Positions 15,493 to 23,239 of a stretch of 48,908 nt of DNA are shown here, in pieces (within the stretch, counting starts at the first letter, position 1; every line of letters begins with the position of its first letter). The position numbers and the translations under genes were made by a program. The notes under the pieces were generated by a model. It had not been told where the DNA came from, ran no database searches, and worked only from the letters and a program-made list of their open reading frames with translations. Origin of the DNA: a virus; IMG/VR virus record IMGVR_UViG_3300041411_000157, positions 1-48,908 of that record; one strand, written 5' to 3'.

Positions 15493-17520
15493 TGAGCGAC
15501 TCGGATCGGGTGGTGAGAGTGCCTTTTGAACGGAATCAATGTGCAAATCATCTAGGGTTACGAAACCTCGACCCGTTGACCACCCTCCCAAACCAAAGGA
15601 AATTCTGAATGGGGTACCGTCCGAGACATAATAAGTTACAACACTCTCGTTTGAGCCTTGAGGAGTCATTATTGGAAACAGAACTCTCTTCGAATGTATA
15701 GAAATATGGCCCGAGTTGGCTTGATCCTTTCCAGGTTCTGATTTCCAGCTAAGAGTAGCCGCAATCCGATATAATCCACTGGGCAAATTTATCTCTTGAG
15801 ATGCTAGCCCCGAATCGGTGAAGGATTCAGAATGAACACTGCGCCTTTCAGTATCAATATTTCCTTCACCATAACGATCAAACTTAAAGTCTGATGCAGC
15901 ATATACATTTCTAATAGTATAAAGCGCTTTGTTCCCGTAGTCGGTTACTTCTACTTCCAGCCCATTAGCGCCAGCGCCAAATGAGATCCGACAATCAGAA
16001 ATCGAAGTAGGGACTCGCCAACCGAATACAATTGCCCATTGCGCTGGATTTATACCAAATTTCAAGCCGTCCCGATAAAGTACGGACAGCGCTCCAACAA
16101 TAGGTAGCCAATCGTTTTCCCCCATAAGGATTGTTGCAGGGCCTTCGCACTTATGTATTGCGGATGAAATCTCTTTAGAGAGTTTCAGTACAGCAGAATT
16201 AGGGGTCTTATAAGTTAATAGAGTATGGCCGATATCATGTGAGCTGCCATGGATGAAAAATAGAATTGCCATTGTTGCGAACGTACTAATGGCCAGTAAT
16301 CGAAGTTTTGAATCGAGCGCCCCTTGAATCAACAATGTCCATGCCAGCAGAATAAACACACTGATTATTGGTATGAATGTAATGCTATGAGGCAATATCG
16401 GTCCGACGACTTTAGTTAGTGCGTACAGGTAGGTAATAAGCTGGAGGCAAACTATAAAGCTTAGAATTAAGGCGAATTTATATTTTTTTAGGTAAGCTAG
16501 CCACAAGCCCAAGAACGCAAGAAAAATTAAAACTCCACCCGCTATCATAGAATAATTCTCTGACGGCAAGTTTTCATAAAACAGTTTATTGCCTAATACT
16601 GGCTCCCCCATCAAAACCGCCAATGCACGAACCGCTTCTATCAATGTATGCTCGCCAGGCCCTCTTGACAGAAAAAAAGAGATTATCCGCTGGAGGTTTT
16701 CGAATTCCAATAGAGGTGGTAGCCAAAGCACTATACAAAAAACAATGCCAGCCGCAGCATATATATAATCACTATGCGATGGTTTTCTCTCTATACAAGA
16801 TAGCACGAAAGCACTTAGCCCTAAACTAACCACGGGCAGCCAAAAAGCAACATGCATTTGCGCCACGTAGGTCAGTACAAGGCCAAGTAATAGAAAATAC
16901 TTAATTCCGTTCAATGCAACAAAACAGGCAAGACTAATCGCAAGTATCCACGGAAAGATCGTCGCCAAGGGCAGCAAGACATCATAAAACACACCCGCTC
17001 CCAGTGCGGAATACGAATAAATTACTGCTACCGAAATGAAAATACCGGCCGTCTGACTATTCGAAAGTCGCGTAATCACAAACACTGTAGCGGTTAAAAA
17101 AAACACATTATAGGCAAGAGTTGCCGCCATTAAAATCTGTTCACCTCCTCCAGATAAGTAATACCATGGTAGTAAGAGATAATAGTTTATCGGCCCCGGA
17201 TGAGCCCATCCAAAACGAGACGATATCCCGACGGTCTGTTCAAGCTTTGAGGCGTGATACATGTCAACTAAAAAAATACCATAATCGCTAGCCCAGTACA
17301 TCTTAAGGCCATATCCATCCAATAGCGTTAAAAAAATAATTATTGCTCCCGCTCCTAGTAGCAGAAAAGGAATACAGCTCAGTACTCTCCGAATAAATTG
17401 GAGGTCTACATTTTTGCTAGTGTTCGATATGGTGTTCAAGTTTGTATGGCTTCCCAGTTGCCCAGTATCACATCTATTTTTAGTTTGGCGGAAGTATACA
17501 CAGACGTGGTGATTTTTCAC
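15490..17520 (-). CDS. Polytopic membrane glycosyltransferase-like protein, probable lysogenic conversion gene
   Basis: A 676-residue protein with an N-terminal cytosolic part, about ten or more hydrophobic segments (from about residue 48 to 435), and a soluble C-terminal beta-rich domain (about 440-660) ending in a jelly-roll-like FGLGGWSTGRGFVTLDDLHI. The first loop has SDYGIFLVD and GWAHPGPINYYLLLPWYYL, resembling the acidic loop of GT-C sugar transferases. The gene stands alone on the opposite strand next to the tail fibre genes and is much richer in A+T (16441-16500 has 19 G/C of 60), so it was probably acquired. It may alter O-antigen. GTG 17520 is the first in-frame start; the ribosome site is weak. 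Confidence 0.65.
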   Translation of the reverse strand: MKNHHVCVYFRQTKNRCDTGQLGSHTNLNTISNTSKNVDLQFIRRVLSCIPFLLLGAGAIIIFLTLLDGYGLKMYWASDYGIFLVDMYHASKLEQTVGISSRFGWAHPGPINYYLLLPWYYLSGGGEQILMAATLAYNVFFLTATVFVITRLSNSQTAGIFISVAVIYSYSALGAGVFYDVLLPLATIFPWILAISLACFVALNGIKYFLLLGLVLTYVAQMHVAFWLPVVSLGLSAFVLSCIERKPSHSDYIYAAAGIVFCIVLWLPPLLEFENLQRIISFFLSRGPGEHTLIEAVRALAVLMGEPVLGNKLFYENLPSENYSMIAGGVLIFLAFLGLWLAYLKKYKFALILSFIVCLQLITYLYALTKVVGPILPHSITFIPIISVFILLAWTLLIQGALDSKLRLLAISTFATMAILFFIHGSSHDIGHTLLTYKTPNSAVLKLSKEISSAIHKCEGPATILMGENDWLPIVGALSVLYRDGLKFGINPAQWAIVFGWRVPTSISDCRISFGAGANGLEVEVTDYGNKALYTIRNVYAASDFKFDRYGEGNIDTERRSVHSESFTDSGLASQEINLPSGLYRIAATLSWKSEPGKDQANSGHISIHSKRVLFPIMTPQGSNESVVTYYVSDGTPFRISFGLGGWSTGRGFVTLDDLHIDSVQKALSPPDPSRS

Positions 17521-17591
17521 TGCTGCAAATGTCCCTCACCATCGGTTTCTATCCCACCATCGAGCGGATAATTTTTTGCCAGGAGAATCCC

Positions 17592-18149
17592 ATGCCCATC
17601 ACCACGCAGCAGTTGCTGCAGATCCTCCCGAACGCCGGCAAGCAAGCCGGCGTTTTTGCGTCTGCTCTGAGCTTGGCCATGGATCGGTTCCAGATCAACA
17701 CCCGGCTGCGGATGGCGGCGTTCATCGCCCAGGTGGGGCATGAGTCGGGCCAGTTCCGCTATGTGCGTGAGTTGGGCGGCGACCAGTACCTGAGCAAGTA
17801 CGATACCGGGCCGCTGGCCAAGCGACTTGGGAACACGCCCGAAGCCGACGGTGATGGGCAAAAGTACCGCGGGCGCGGCCTGATTCAGATCACCGGGCGC
17901 GACAACTACTTGGCGTGCAGCAAGGCGCTGTTCTCAGATGATCGGTTACTCCGAACACCCGAGCTGCTCGAGCAAGCCGAGTGGGCTGCGAAGTCGGCGG
18001 CATGGTTCTGGAATTCGCGGAATCTGAATGCGCTGGCTGATGCTGGGGCTGGCGAATTCAATGACATTACCCGGCGCATCAATGGCGGCCTAAATGGTCT
18101 CGCTGAGCGGCTGGCCTTCTACAGAACCGCGCTTAAGGTTCTGGCATGA
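17592..18149 (+). CDS. Endolysin, GH19 chitinase-like muramidase
   Basis: A 185-residue enzyme of glycoside hydrolase family 19, which cuts the glycan chain of peptidoglycan at lysis. Visible motifs are FIAQVGHESGQF with candidate catalytic Glu51, Glu60 in VRELGG, and YRGRGLIQITGRDNY (about 92-106). ATG 17592 is chosen because it follows CCAGGAG; upstream in-frame starts lack a site. There is no signal peptide, so it needs a holin; the holin-like genes lie far away at 43426-44072. It overlaps the Rz-like gene by 4 bases. Confidence 0.9.
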   Translation: MPITTQQLLQILPNAGKQAGVFASALSLAMDRFQINTRLRMAAFIAQVGHESGQFRYVRELGGDQYLSKYDTGPLAKRLGNTPEADGDGQKYRGRGLIQITGRDNYLACSKALFSDDRLLRTPELLEQAEWAAKSAAWFWNSRNLNALADAGAGEFNDITRRINGGLNGLAERLAFYRTALKVLA

Positions 18150-18661
18150 ATCAGCTCCTGCTCCGGCTCCTTCCTTATATGGCTACGGTGTTTTTGGTGT
18201 ACGGCGCGCTGTTCGGTGCCTATCACCACGGAGTGACGGTCACGGATGCCGAGTGGCAGTCGGCCTGGAACGAGCGCAATACCTGGGATGCGCGAGCCAA
18301 GGCAGACAACGAGGCGTCCGCCCGGGCAAAGGAGCAGGCCTATCAACAGTCAATCAACAAGGCGATTCAGAATGGACAACAGATCATCGACCAAGCGACT
18401 GCTGACGCTGCTGCCGCTCGCGCTTCTGCTGATGGCCTGCGCGGGGCGGCCGACGCCCTTGCCGCTCGACTCGCAGCCAGTGAGGCCAGCAGCAATTCCT
18501 GCGCTACCGCCGCAAGCAAGGCAGCTGCCCGCGCCGCAATGGTGCTTGCCGACGTGCTCAAGCGCGCTGATCAGCGAGCGGGAGATCTGGCGGTCTATGC
18601 TGATCAAAGCCACGGACGCGGAGTGACTTGCGAGCAGGCGTTCGATGGGCTTGGCAAGTAG
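18146..18661 (+). CDS. Inner-membrane spanin (Rz-like, DUF2514)
   Basis: A 171-residue protein with one N-terminal membrane helix (about 10-27, YMATVFLVYGALFGAY) and a long alanine-rich coiled-coil periplasmic part (about 45-140), as in DUF2514 i-spanins. With the outer-membrane spanin encoded inside it, it fuses inner and outer membranes at the last step of lysis. It overlaps the endolysin stop as ATGA. Confidence 0.85.
   Translation: MNQLLLRLLPYMATVFLVYGALFGAYHHGVTVTDAEWQSAWNERNTWDARAKADNEASARAKEQAYQQSINKAIQNGQQIIDQATADAAAARASADGLRGAADALAARLAASEASSNSCATAASKAAARAAMVLADVLKRADQRAGDLAVYADQSHGRGVTCEQAFDGLGK
18372..18626 (+). CDS. Outer-membrane spanin (Rz1-like lipoprotein), nested in Rz gene
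   Basis: An 84-residue protein in the +1 frame, entirely inside the Rz-like gene. It starts MDNRSSTKRLL and has a lipobox LLMAC (Cys about 22), then a proline-rich segment (RPTPLPLDSQPVRPAA), as in Rz1 lipoproteins. The mature lipoprotein would sit in the outer membrane and bind the Rz coiled coil. Confidence 0.85.
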   Translation: MDNRSSTKRLLTLLPLALLLMACAGRPTPLPLDSQPVRPAAIPALPPQARQLPAPQWCLPTCSSALISEREIWRSMLIKATDAE

Positions 18662-18679
18662 CTACTCGTCAGCAATTCA

Positions 18680-18726
18680 TTGAAGGGCGTACGACCGCTT
18701 ACGATACTGTTTATTTATCCAGTATC
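18680..18726 (+). promoter_or_regulatory. LexA-controlled promoter (SOS box)
   Basis: The box CTG-N10-CAG lies at 18707-18722 within a perfect inverted repeat CGATACTG/CAGTATCG (18702-18709, 18720-18727). A candidate promoter overlaps it: TTGAAG (18680-18685), 17 bases, GATACT (18703-18708). The box covers the -10 region, so host LexA should repress the gene that starts at 18736 until DNA damage. Confidence 0.8.
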
Positions 18727-18735
18727 GAGTAGGTC

Positions 18736-19035
18736 ATGTACTTCCTTATAACGCGCATGAGAGAGAAGGGTGTCGCCCGGGATTGGAAGGCGATCCGGCA
18801 AACGGCCGGCATCCGAGGCGACATCAACATCAGAAACCAGATGTGCGTGCAGCTCAACCGGACGAGCGACATCGCCGAGATTCGTCCGGCTGGCATGCCG
18901 CTGGATGCGGTACCGCTTCCGCCGTTGCTGGATGCCAGGTTGTCAGGGATGGCGACCAACGCTTTCACGCTGAGCGGCTTGGAGGAAATAGACGGCTGCC
19001 TGTATGCGCAGTCGTGGTGGTGCAGGGAGGTTTGA
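18736..19035 (+). CDS. SOS-regulated small protein next to attP, function unknown
   Basis: A 99-residue protein beginning MYFLITRMREKGVARDWKAI and ending SWWCREV; no domain recognised. It is preceded by a LexA box and AGTAGG. It lies between the lysis genes and attP, so in the prophage it sits at an end next to host DNA. Similar small genes near Pseudomonas prophage ends come to mind, but I cannot name a function. The opposite-strand frame over the same bases is judged a shadow. Confidence 0.65.
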   Translation: MYFLITRMREKGVARDWKAIRQTAGIRGDINIRNQMCVQLNRTSDIAEIRPAGMPLDAVPLPPLLDARLSGMATNAFTLSGLEEIDGCLYAQSWWCREV

Positions 19036-19145
19036 TTTTCGGCAGAACGCCGGAGAGGGATGTTGCTGAAAAGCTGCTGAAGCTGGCGCGAATCGACATC
19101 AATCCACAACAACCCTCAGCAACATTCCAAGGCCCAGATGCAGCG

Positions 19146-19166
19146 AAACCCGCACTGGGCGGGCTT
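19146..19166 (-). terminator. Possible ssrA terminator carried on attP
   Basis: On the minus strand AAGCCCGC, loop CCAGT, GCGGGTTT forms a stem (one A-C mismatch) shortly after the tRNA-like CCA end at 19182. The T tract is short. It may replace the host terminator of the target gene after integration. Confidence 0.45.
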
Positions 19167-19181
19167 CATTGGTGTCTCAAA

Positions 19182-19209
19182 TGGTGGAGCCGGGGGGATT
19201 TGAACCCCC
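19182..19209 (-). ncRNA. 3' end of a tmRNA-like gene (ssrA fragment)
   Basis: On the minus strand a T-arm (GGGGG TTCAAAT CCCCC) is followed by CGGCTCC, A and CCA. The acceptor strand CGGCTCC would pair with GGGGCCG, the 5' end of tmRNA, and ending in GGCTCCACCA is typical of tmRNA. Only the 3' part is present, as expected for a phage that integrates into ssrA and restores its end. A tRNA gene as target is less likely but not excluded. Confidence 0.7.
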
Positions 19210-19300
19210 GTTCTCTATGCGTATTTGCTGGTCTAGACAGCAAATGCTGCTGAAATGCTGCTGAAGGTAGACATTTTAGCGGTCTTGTAGACATCCGCTC

Positions 19301-20473
19301 TCATGCTGACTCCTCCTTAGGGAGTTGAACCGGCGTCCCGAACATTTCCACGGCGCGATTGCCGGAAGTGTCGTTCTCGCTGGGTATCCATCGGCCGTAG
19401 ACTCGGGCGATCATAGTCCAGTCCTTGTGACCCATTTGTTTGGCGACCCACATTGGGTGCTCTCCGGCCGAAAGCATCATCGATGCGTATGTGTGCCGGG
19501 TCTGGTAGGGGTTCCGATACCGAACCTTCGCCTTCCTGAGCGTCGGTATCCAGAAGCTTTTGCGAATAGCCTGATCGCCGTCGAACGGCTTGCCGTATCG
19601 CGAGTCATGGAAAATCACGTCACCTTCTATATAGGTGTGCACCTTCTGAGCCGTCAGCGCCTCCAGCGCCATTGGCAAAAGCTTCACGCTCCGAATCCCC
19701 GCTGCCGTCTTCGGCAACTCTGCTTCCTTGGCCGCTCTGGTCAGTCCTCGCGATATCCGTATCTCCCCACGCAACCAATCCACATCCCCCCATTCAACTG
19801 CAATGAGTTCGCTTGTGCGCAGCCCGGTCCATATGGCGAACTGCAACAGGTTCCGGTATTGGCCGTCGGTGCCGGCCAGAATCAGCCGCTGTTCCTCAGG
19901 CGAGAACGGGTCGATCTCGTCCTCCGTCTTCGGCTTCTCCCTGACCGAGTACGTCCAGCCCGCCATAGGGTTGATCTCGATCAGTTCGTCATGCACCGCA
20001 TCGTTCAGCGCCGACCGTAGGCAGCTCTGTACGTTGGACAGTCGCTTGTTCGAAGCGTCCATGCTCGCCATAGCCTCCTTGACCATCTTGCGACTGAGCA
20101 GCACCAGGGGGTGGTCGCCCAGCTTCGGCACCAGAACCCCGTCGATGATTTTCCGATAGCCATCGATCGTACTGGCCTTCAGACCCTTCTCTTTCTTCTC
20201 CAGCCAGCTTGCGAGGTATTTCGACAGCGGGACTTGCCCTGTCTGATATCCAAGCCGATTGGCTCGCTTGGACTTGGGGAAGGTGGCCAGATAGTCGAAC
20301 GTGCCGTTGTAGATCGCCAGTTCGATAGCCGCCTTGTGCTGCTCGGCGCGCTTCAGATTAGCGGGGCTGGGCTCAATTGGGAGCCGCTCGCGGCACTGGG
20401 CGCCCTCGAGCATGAAGGTGATCTCAATGCTGCTCTTGGACGCCGCTCGAACGCCGCTGCGCTTTCCACCCAT
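19301..20473 (-). CDS. int: Tyrosine integrase
   Basis: A 390-residue site-specific recombinase. The N-terminal arm-binding part (GVRAASKSSIEITFM, DUF3596-like) is followed by a SAM-like core-binding domain (about 80-180) and the catalytic domain with Arg219 (TGLRTSEL), Arg326/His327 (YQTRHTYAS), His349 (MGHKD) and Tyr359 (ARVYGRW). The excisionase reads into its 5' end by 121 bases. It inserts the phage at attP just downstream. Confidence 0.92.
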   Translation of the reverse strand: MGGKRSGVRAASKSSIEITFMLEGAQCRERLPIEPSPANLKRAEQHKAAIELAIYNGTFDYLATFPKSKRANRLGYQTGQVPLSKYLASWLEKKEKGLKASTIDGYRKIIDGVLVPKLGDHPLVLLSRKMVKEAMASMDASNKRLSNVQSCLRSALNDAVHDELIEINPMAGWTYSVREKPKTEDEIDPFSPEEQRLILAGTDGQYRNLLQFAIWTGLRTSELIAVEWGDVDWLRGEIRISRGLTRAAKEAELPKTAAGIRSVKLLPMALEALTAQKVHTYIEGDVIFHDSRYGKPFDGDQAIRKSFWIPTLRKAKVRYRNPYQTRHTYASMMLSAGEHPMWVAKQMGHKDWTMIARVYGRWIPSENDTSGNRAVEMFGTPVQLPKEESA

Positions 20474-20631
20474 TCCGCATACCCATCCACACTTATTAGA
20501 GGTTTATTGTCCGGCGCATGCCTCCACACCAGCCCCTTGGGCCATGTGCCGTCCGCGATCTTCGCTCGAATCGCGGCCTCAGTGTAGCCACTTTCGGTGG
20601 CGAACTGGCTGATCGTCTTGTATTTGACCAT
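20353..20631 (-). CDS. xis: Excisionase-like DNA-binding protein
   Basis: A 92-residue protein. The start at 20631 has GGAGGG upstream. Residues 1-55 (MVKYKTISQFATESGYTEAA then KIADGTWPKGLVW) fit a winged-helix excisionase of the kind paired with DUF3596 integrases. The C-terminal part is arginine- and serine-rich and overlaps the integrase gene in another frame. It would bend attachment-site DNA and favour excision. Confidence 0.75.
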   Translation of the reverse strand: MVKYKTISQFATESGYTEAAIRAKIADGTWPKGLVWRHAPDNKPLISVDGYAEWVESAAAFERRPRAALRSPSCSRAPSAASGSQLSPAPLI

Positions 20632-20632
20632 C

Positions 20633-21010
20633 TCAACCCTCCTTGCCCATGGCGGCATCAGCCAACGCATCGGCTGCACACTCGCACGCACCGATGTCAC
20701 TCGATTCTTCGCGAATCGTCTTGAGTGCGTGGCGCAGAGCCTCGTTCTCGGCTTTGGCACTCGCCGCCCCATCCCTGAACCCGTCAGCCGCAGCGGTGGT
20801 CATGTCTACGGCGGTGTATGCGGCAGGCAGTGATTCACGGGAGGTCTTCCACGCCCATAGCGCCAAGCGCAGCGCTGGATCTTGGAATTCGCCGTTCTGC
20901 ATGAGGAACTTGGTGTTGTCGAAAGCTCGCTTGCGGATGCCCTCGCCCATGATTCGGACCATGTCCTCGACATAAGCCGCCTCGAACTCTTCGCGCATTT
21001 GTTCGCTCAT
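20633..21010 (-). CDS. Hypothetical early protein
   Basis: A 125-residue acidic, helical protein. ATG 21010 (MSEQMREEFEAAY) is chosen for its GGAG site; ATG 21025 is in frame upstream. The mid-part DPALRLALWAWKTSRESL and the alanine-rich end resemble hypothetical proteins common in Pseudomonas prophages. No function is known to me. It overlaps the preceding gene by 4 bases. Confidence 0.6.
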   Translation of the reverse strand: MSEQMREEFEAAYVEDMVRIMGEGIRKRAFDNTKFLMQNGEFQDPALRLALWAWKTSRESLPAAYTAVDMTTAAADGFRDGAASAKAENEALRHALKTIREESSDIGACECAADALADAAMGKEG

Positions 21011-21264
21011 GATTTCGCACTCCATTGGTTGACAGGAAGGCCTGTAGCAATTCGTAAGTTCGAATAGGCGCGCTGCGACTTCACGAAGCAGCTTTTGCAG
21101 CGCTGGATAACAGCAGGGTTCGTAAGCGTATCCCGGCTTTTCTCAATCTCTTCGCCGCATTCGCATCGGCAAATCCAGCGCGGGCCTCGACCTTTCTCGC
21201 CTTCAACTCTCCGAACAAGGATGACTTTTCCAATTTGTAAGCCGGAGTAGAGCTTGTATTTCAT
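21007..21264 (-). CDS. Small zinc-ribbon-like protein
   Basis: An 85-residue protein starting MKYKLYSGL at 21264 with GGAGAAAAGC upstream. It has WICRCECGEE and, about 20 residues later, RCKSCF, a four-or-more cysteine pattern typical of a treble-clef or zinc ribbon. Similar cores occur in phage HNH-related and regulatory proteins. It overlaps both neighbours by 4 bases. Confidence 0.6.
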   Translation of the reverse strand: MKYKLYSGLQIGKVILVRRVEGEKGRGPRWICRCECGEEIEKSRDTLTNPAVIQRCKSCFVKSQRAYSNLRIATGLPVNQWSAKS

Positions 21265-21473
21265 GCTTTTCTCCATGTAGCGGCCGACACCCGCGCCCAG
21301 CGCTCGGTCGTGACGATGATGAAGTTGCGGATGCCGGTCAGGACCTTGTGCATCTCGCCGTCGAATTCGACGAACTGGCCGGTCTTGCGGATCTCTGGCA
21401 CGCGGTCGATGACGTCGAGCAGCTTGCCGACGGCGCCGTCTGGGCGTCTTTCGTGGATATCAAACGTTGCCAT
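21261..21473 (-). CDS. Hypothetical early protein
   Basis: A 70-residue protein starting MATFDIHERRPDG at 21473 with GAGG upstream. A mixed composition ending RVSAATWRKA; no family recognised. It is part of a ladder of overlapping small genes leading to xis and int. Confidence 0.55.
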   Translation of the reverse strand: MATFDIHERRPDGAVGKLLDVIDRVPEIRKTGQFVEFDGEMHKVLTGIRNFIIVTTERWARVSAATWRKA

Positions 21474-21654
21474 GGCGTTCCACCTCAATGCGTTTCTGGA
21501 TGCCTGCCCGGTAGCCTTCTGGCCGGAGCGCGGCGGTCTGCTGCATATTCGCGATGACCCGCTCGACGCCGCCGAATATCGGGTCTACTTGTCGCCCGGC
21601 TGCGATCAACTGATCAGCCAGGTTCCAGCCTTCTCTTTCTTCAATGCGAGACAT
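21460..21654 (-). CDS. Hypothetical early protein
   Basis: A 64-residue protein, MSRIEEREGWNLADQL onward, with GGAG before the ATG. Helical and charged; no family recognised. It overlaps the next gene by 14 bases. Confidence 0.5.
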   Translation of the reverse strand: MSRIEEREGWNLADQLIAAGRQVDPIFGGVERVIANMQQTAALRPEGYRAGIQKRIEVERHGNV

Positions 21655-21723
21655 ATGAGCTCCGAGCCGTTTGGCGGCAGAGTTGAGTTGTCAATTAGGG
21701 GTTTACAACTGGATGGATGAATC

Positions 21724-21765
21724 TCAGCGGACGTAGACGTAGTAGAACCAGGCGAGGGCGATCAT
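21724..21765 (-). CDS. Possible 13-residue hydrophobic peptide
   Basis: MIALAWFYYVYVR, starting in an ATGA overlap with the stop of the upstream 232-residue gene. The aromatic, hydrophobic composition and coupled start make translation possible, but so short a frame may be chance. Confidence 0.25.
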   Translation of the reverse strand: MIALAWFYYVYVR

Positions 21766-22460
21766 TGTTTCATCTCCTTGACCTTGTCGAGGCAGTCGTA
21801 CATATCGTGCATTGCCTTTCGTTCATGCTCCCAAAAACCTTTGTCGTCAGAGTCTGGCTCATGGCTTATAGGCTCTAGTTCGACCAAACGATCCATGGCA
21901 TCTAGCCATGAGCTTCGGTGAGACAGAAGGTTGTCAGGGAGCACCGATACCGGCGCGGGCTGCGAGGTGTAGAGCGGTTTTCGGCCTTCAAGCATCGGCG
22001 GGTTCCTTTTTCCCCACAGCGTTCCTGACCAAAGCGCGCCGTGCTTGATTGCCGCCAGGTCCGAATTCGCCGCCCACGCCACCGGCTCACCCTGCCTACC
22101 CTTCAGCGCAGCAACCTCTGCCCGCGCTTCGTCTCCTGCGTCCGCCTCGGCTTTAGATCCCTGCTTCCAGTCTTCAATCTCCGCCGTAAGCCGTGCGATG
22201 GTGGCTTGCAGTTCGGCGAGTTCGGGCGGTGCGGTGTAGAGAATGTCCCCTCTACGCAAAGGATTTCCGTCTTCTCCATAAACGAAGTCAATGAATAATC
22301 CATCATCACCTTCGTCAACGATGGCCACCGGCTGGCGCTCGACGACAGGGGCGAGTAGCAGAGCAAACAACGGTTCTGACAAATGGCTTTGACCGATATC
22401 GCTCAATCGGTGCGCCACTGTTTCGAGCTGCTTACGGTCAATTTCGATTTTACTGCTCAT
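21762..22460 (-). CDS. Hypothetical early protein with coiled coil
   Basis: A 232-residue protein preceded by GGAG. A central segment (about 78-115, ELAELQATIARLTAEIEDW) is coiled coil. The flanking sequences contain two tags of the PVAxx ... LYTxP type (QPVAIVDEG / ILYTAPP and EPVAWAANS / PLYTSQP), a repeat seen in many phage proteins of unknown role. No enzyme motif is visible. Confidence 0.6.
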   Translation of the reverse strand: MSSKIEIDRKQLETVAHRLSDIGQSHLSEPLFALLLAPVVERQPVAIVDEGDDGLFIDFVYGEDGNPLRRGDILYTAPPELAELQATIARLTAEIEDWKQGSKAEADAGDEARAEVAALKGRQGEPVAWAANSDLAAIKHGALWSGTLWGKRNPPMLEGRKPLYTSQPAPVSVLPDNLLSHRSSWLDAMDRLVELEPISHEPDSDDKGFWEHERKAMHDMYDCLDKVKEMKQ

Positions 22461-22698
22461 TCGCTTGCTCCTTCGGTGTTATGCGCTCGCCAGTTGTTAC
22501 GTTTTGAACAGAATGAAGCTTGTAGCCCTTCGGTATGGATTCCGGGTATTGGGCAGCCGTAACGATATCGTTGATATCATCGGTGCCAATATCTTCAGAC
22601 TTCACGGTAAAACCCTTTTTCCCCCATTTTGGATCAGGGCGCATGCCGTCTGAAAGTGCGTAGCCGATCACGCGATATTCAATGCTGAACACGGTCAT
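22450..22698 (-). CDS. Hypothetical early protein
   Basis: An 82-residue protein, MTVFSIEYRVIGYALSDG onward, with GGGAG upstream. Mixed alpha/beta; no family recognised. It overlaps both neighbours (4 and 11 bases). Confidence 0.55.
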   Translation of the reverse strand: MTVFSIEYRVIGYALSDGMRPDPKWGKKGFTVKSEDIGTDDINDIVTAAQYPESIPKGYKLHSVQNVTTGERITPKEQANEQ

Positions 22699-23057
22699 TC
22701 GCTTGCTCCCGATTCGGTGGGGTTGAGGGCGGCGTTAATGTCCGTCACGATTGCGTGAAGGTCTTCCCACCGCCGAGCATTGTCGCGTTCTGGGAAGATG
22801 CTCAGTTTGTCAATGCTGATCACTGCGCGCTTCATAAGTCGTTCAAGCCCCGCATTCCGCTGCTCGGCGGCTGTCAGGCACTTATCCATTTCCGCAGAAG
22901 ACCTTTCCCATAGAGAGCGCAAGTCACTAACATGCGACAGCTCTTCCCGCAGCGCAGCCAGTTCGGATTGGGCGGCGTCAAGGTGCGCCGCTTCAACCAT
23001 GTCAACTTTCTTGTTTGGCCCGTGGATAAACACGGAAATACGCTTCACTTCACTCAT
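22695..23057 (-). CDS. Hypothetical early protein with coiled coil
   Basis: A 120-residue protein with GGAGG upstream. Residues about 25-75 are helical coiled coil (LDAAQSELAALREEL). The N-terminal VKRISVFIHGPNKKVDMV looks like a short beta part. No family recognised. Confidence 0.55.
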   Translation of the reverse strand: MSEVKRISVFIHGPNKKVDMVEAAHLDAAQSELAALREELSHVSDLRSLWERSSAEMDKCLTAAEQRNAGLERLMKRAVISIDKLSIFPERDNARRWEDLHAIVTDINAALNPTESGASE

Positions 23058-23060
23058 TTG

Positions 23061-23237
23061 TCAAACCTCCGATAGTTCGTTCGGCCCGAGAGCATCAGTG
23101 ATGGCTTCGTCGATGGTTAAGCCATGACCGGTGTACTGGATTATTTCTTGGTCGTCGTAAACCTCGGCACACCAGCCGGCGTCGTATTCAGGGGTAAGCG
23201 CGATGCGGCGCGACTGGATCAATTCAATCAGGTTCAT
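23061..23237 (-). CDS. Small hypothetical protein
   Basis: A 58-residue frame, MNLIELIQSRRIALTP onward to GPNELSEV, with GGAG 8 bases before the ATG. It fills the gap between two small genes and shares their strand, spacing and codon use. Composition is acidic; the central part (AGWCAEVYDDQEIIQYTGHG) suggests a small two-stranded fold followed by a helix. Confidence 0.55.
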   Translation of the reverse strand: MNLIELIQSRRIALTPEYDAGWCAEVYDDQEIIQYTGHGLTIDEAITDALGPNELSEV

Positions 23238-23239
23238 GC

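Larger units (their letters stand above)
19146..19300. other. attP region
   Basis: It lies directly after the 3' end of the integrase gene and contains the 3' end of a host tRNA-like gene (19182-19209). Next to it are candidate arm-type sites: a tandem AAATGCTGCTG repeat (about 19242-19263) and two copies of GTAGACAT (19267-19274 and 19287-19294) 20 bases apart. The exact crossover core cannot be fixed without the host junctions. Confidence 0.75.

Noticed and set aside
18711-19112. Minus-strand 133-codon frame over the SOS gene
   Set aside because: The plus-strand gene has a LexA box, promoter and ribosome site correctly placed; the minus frame has none.
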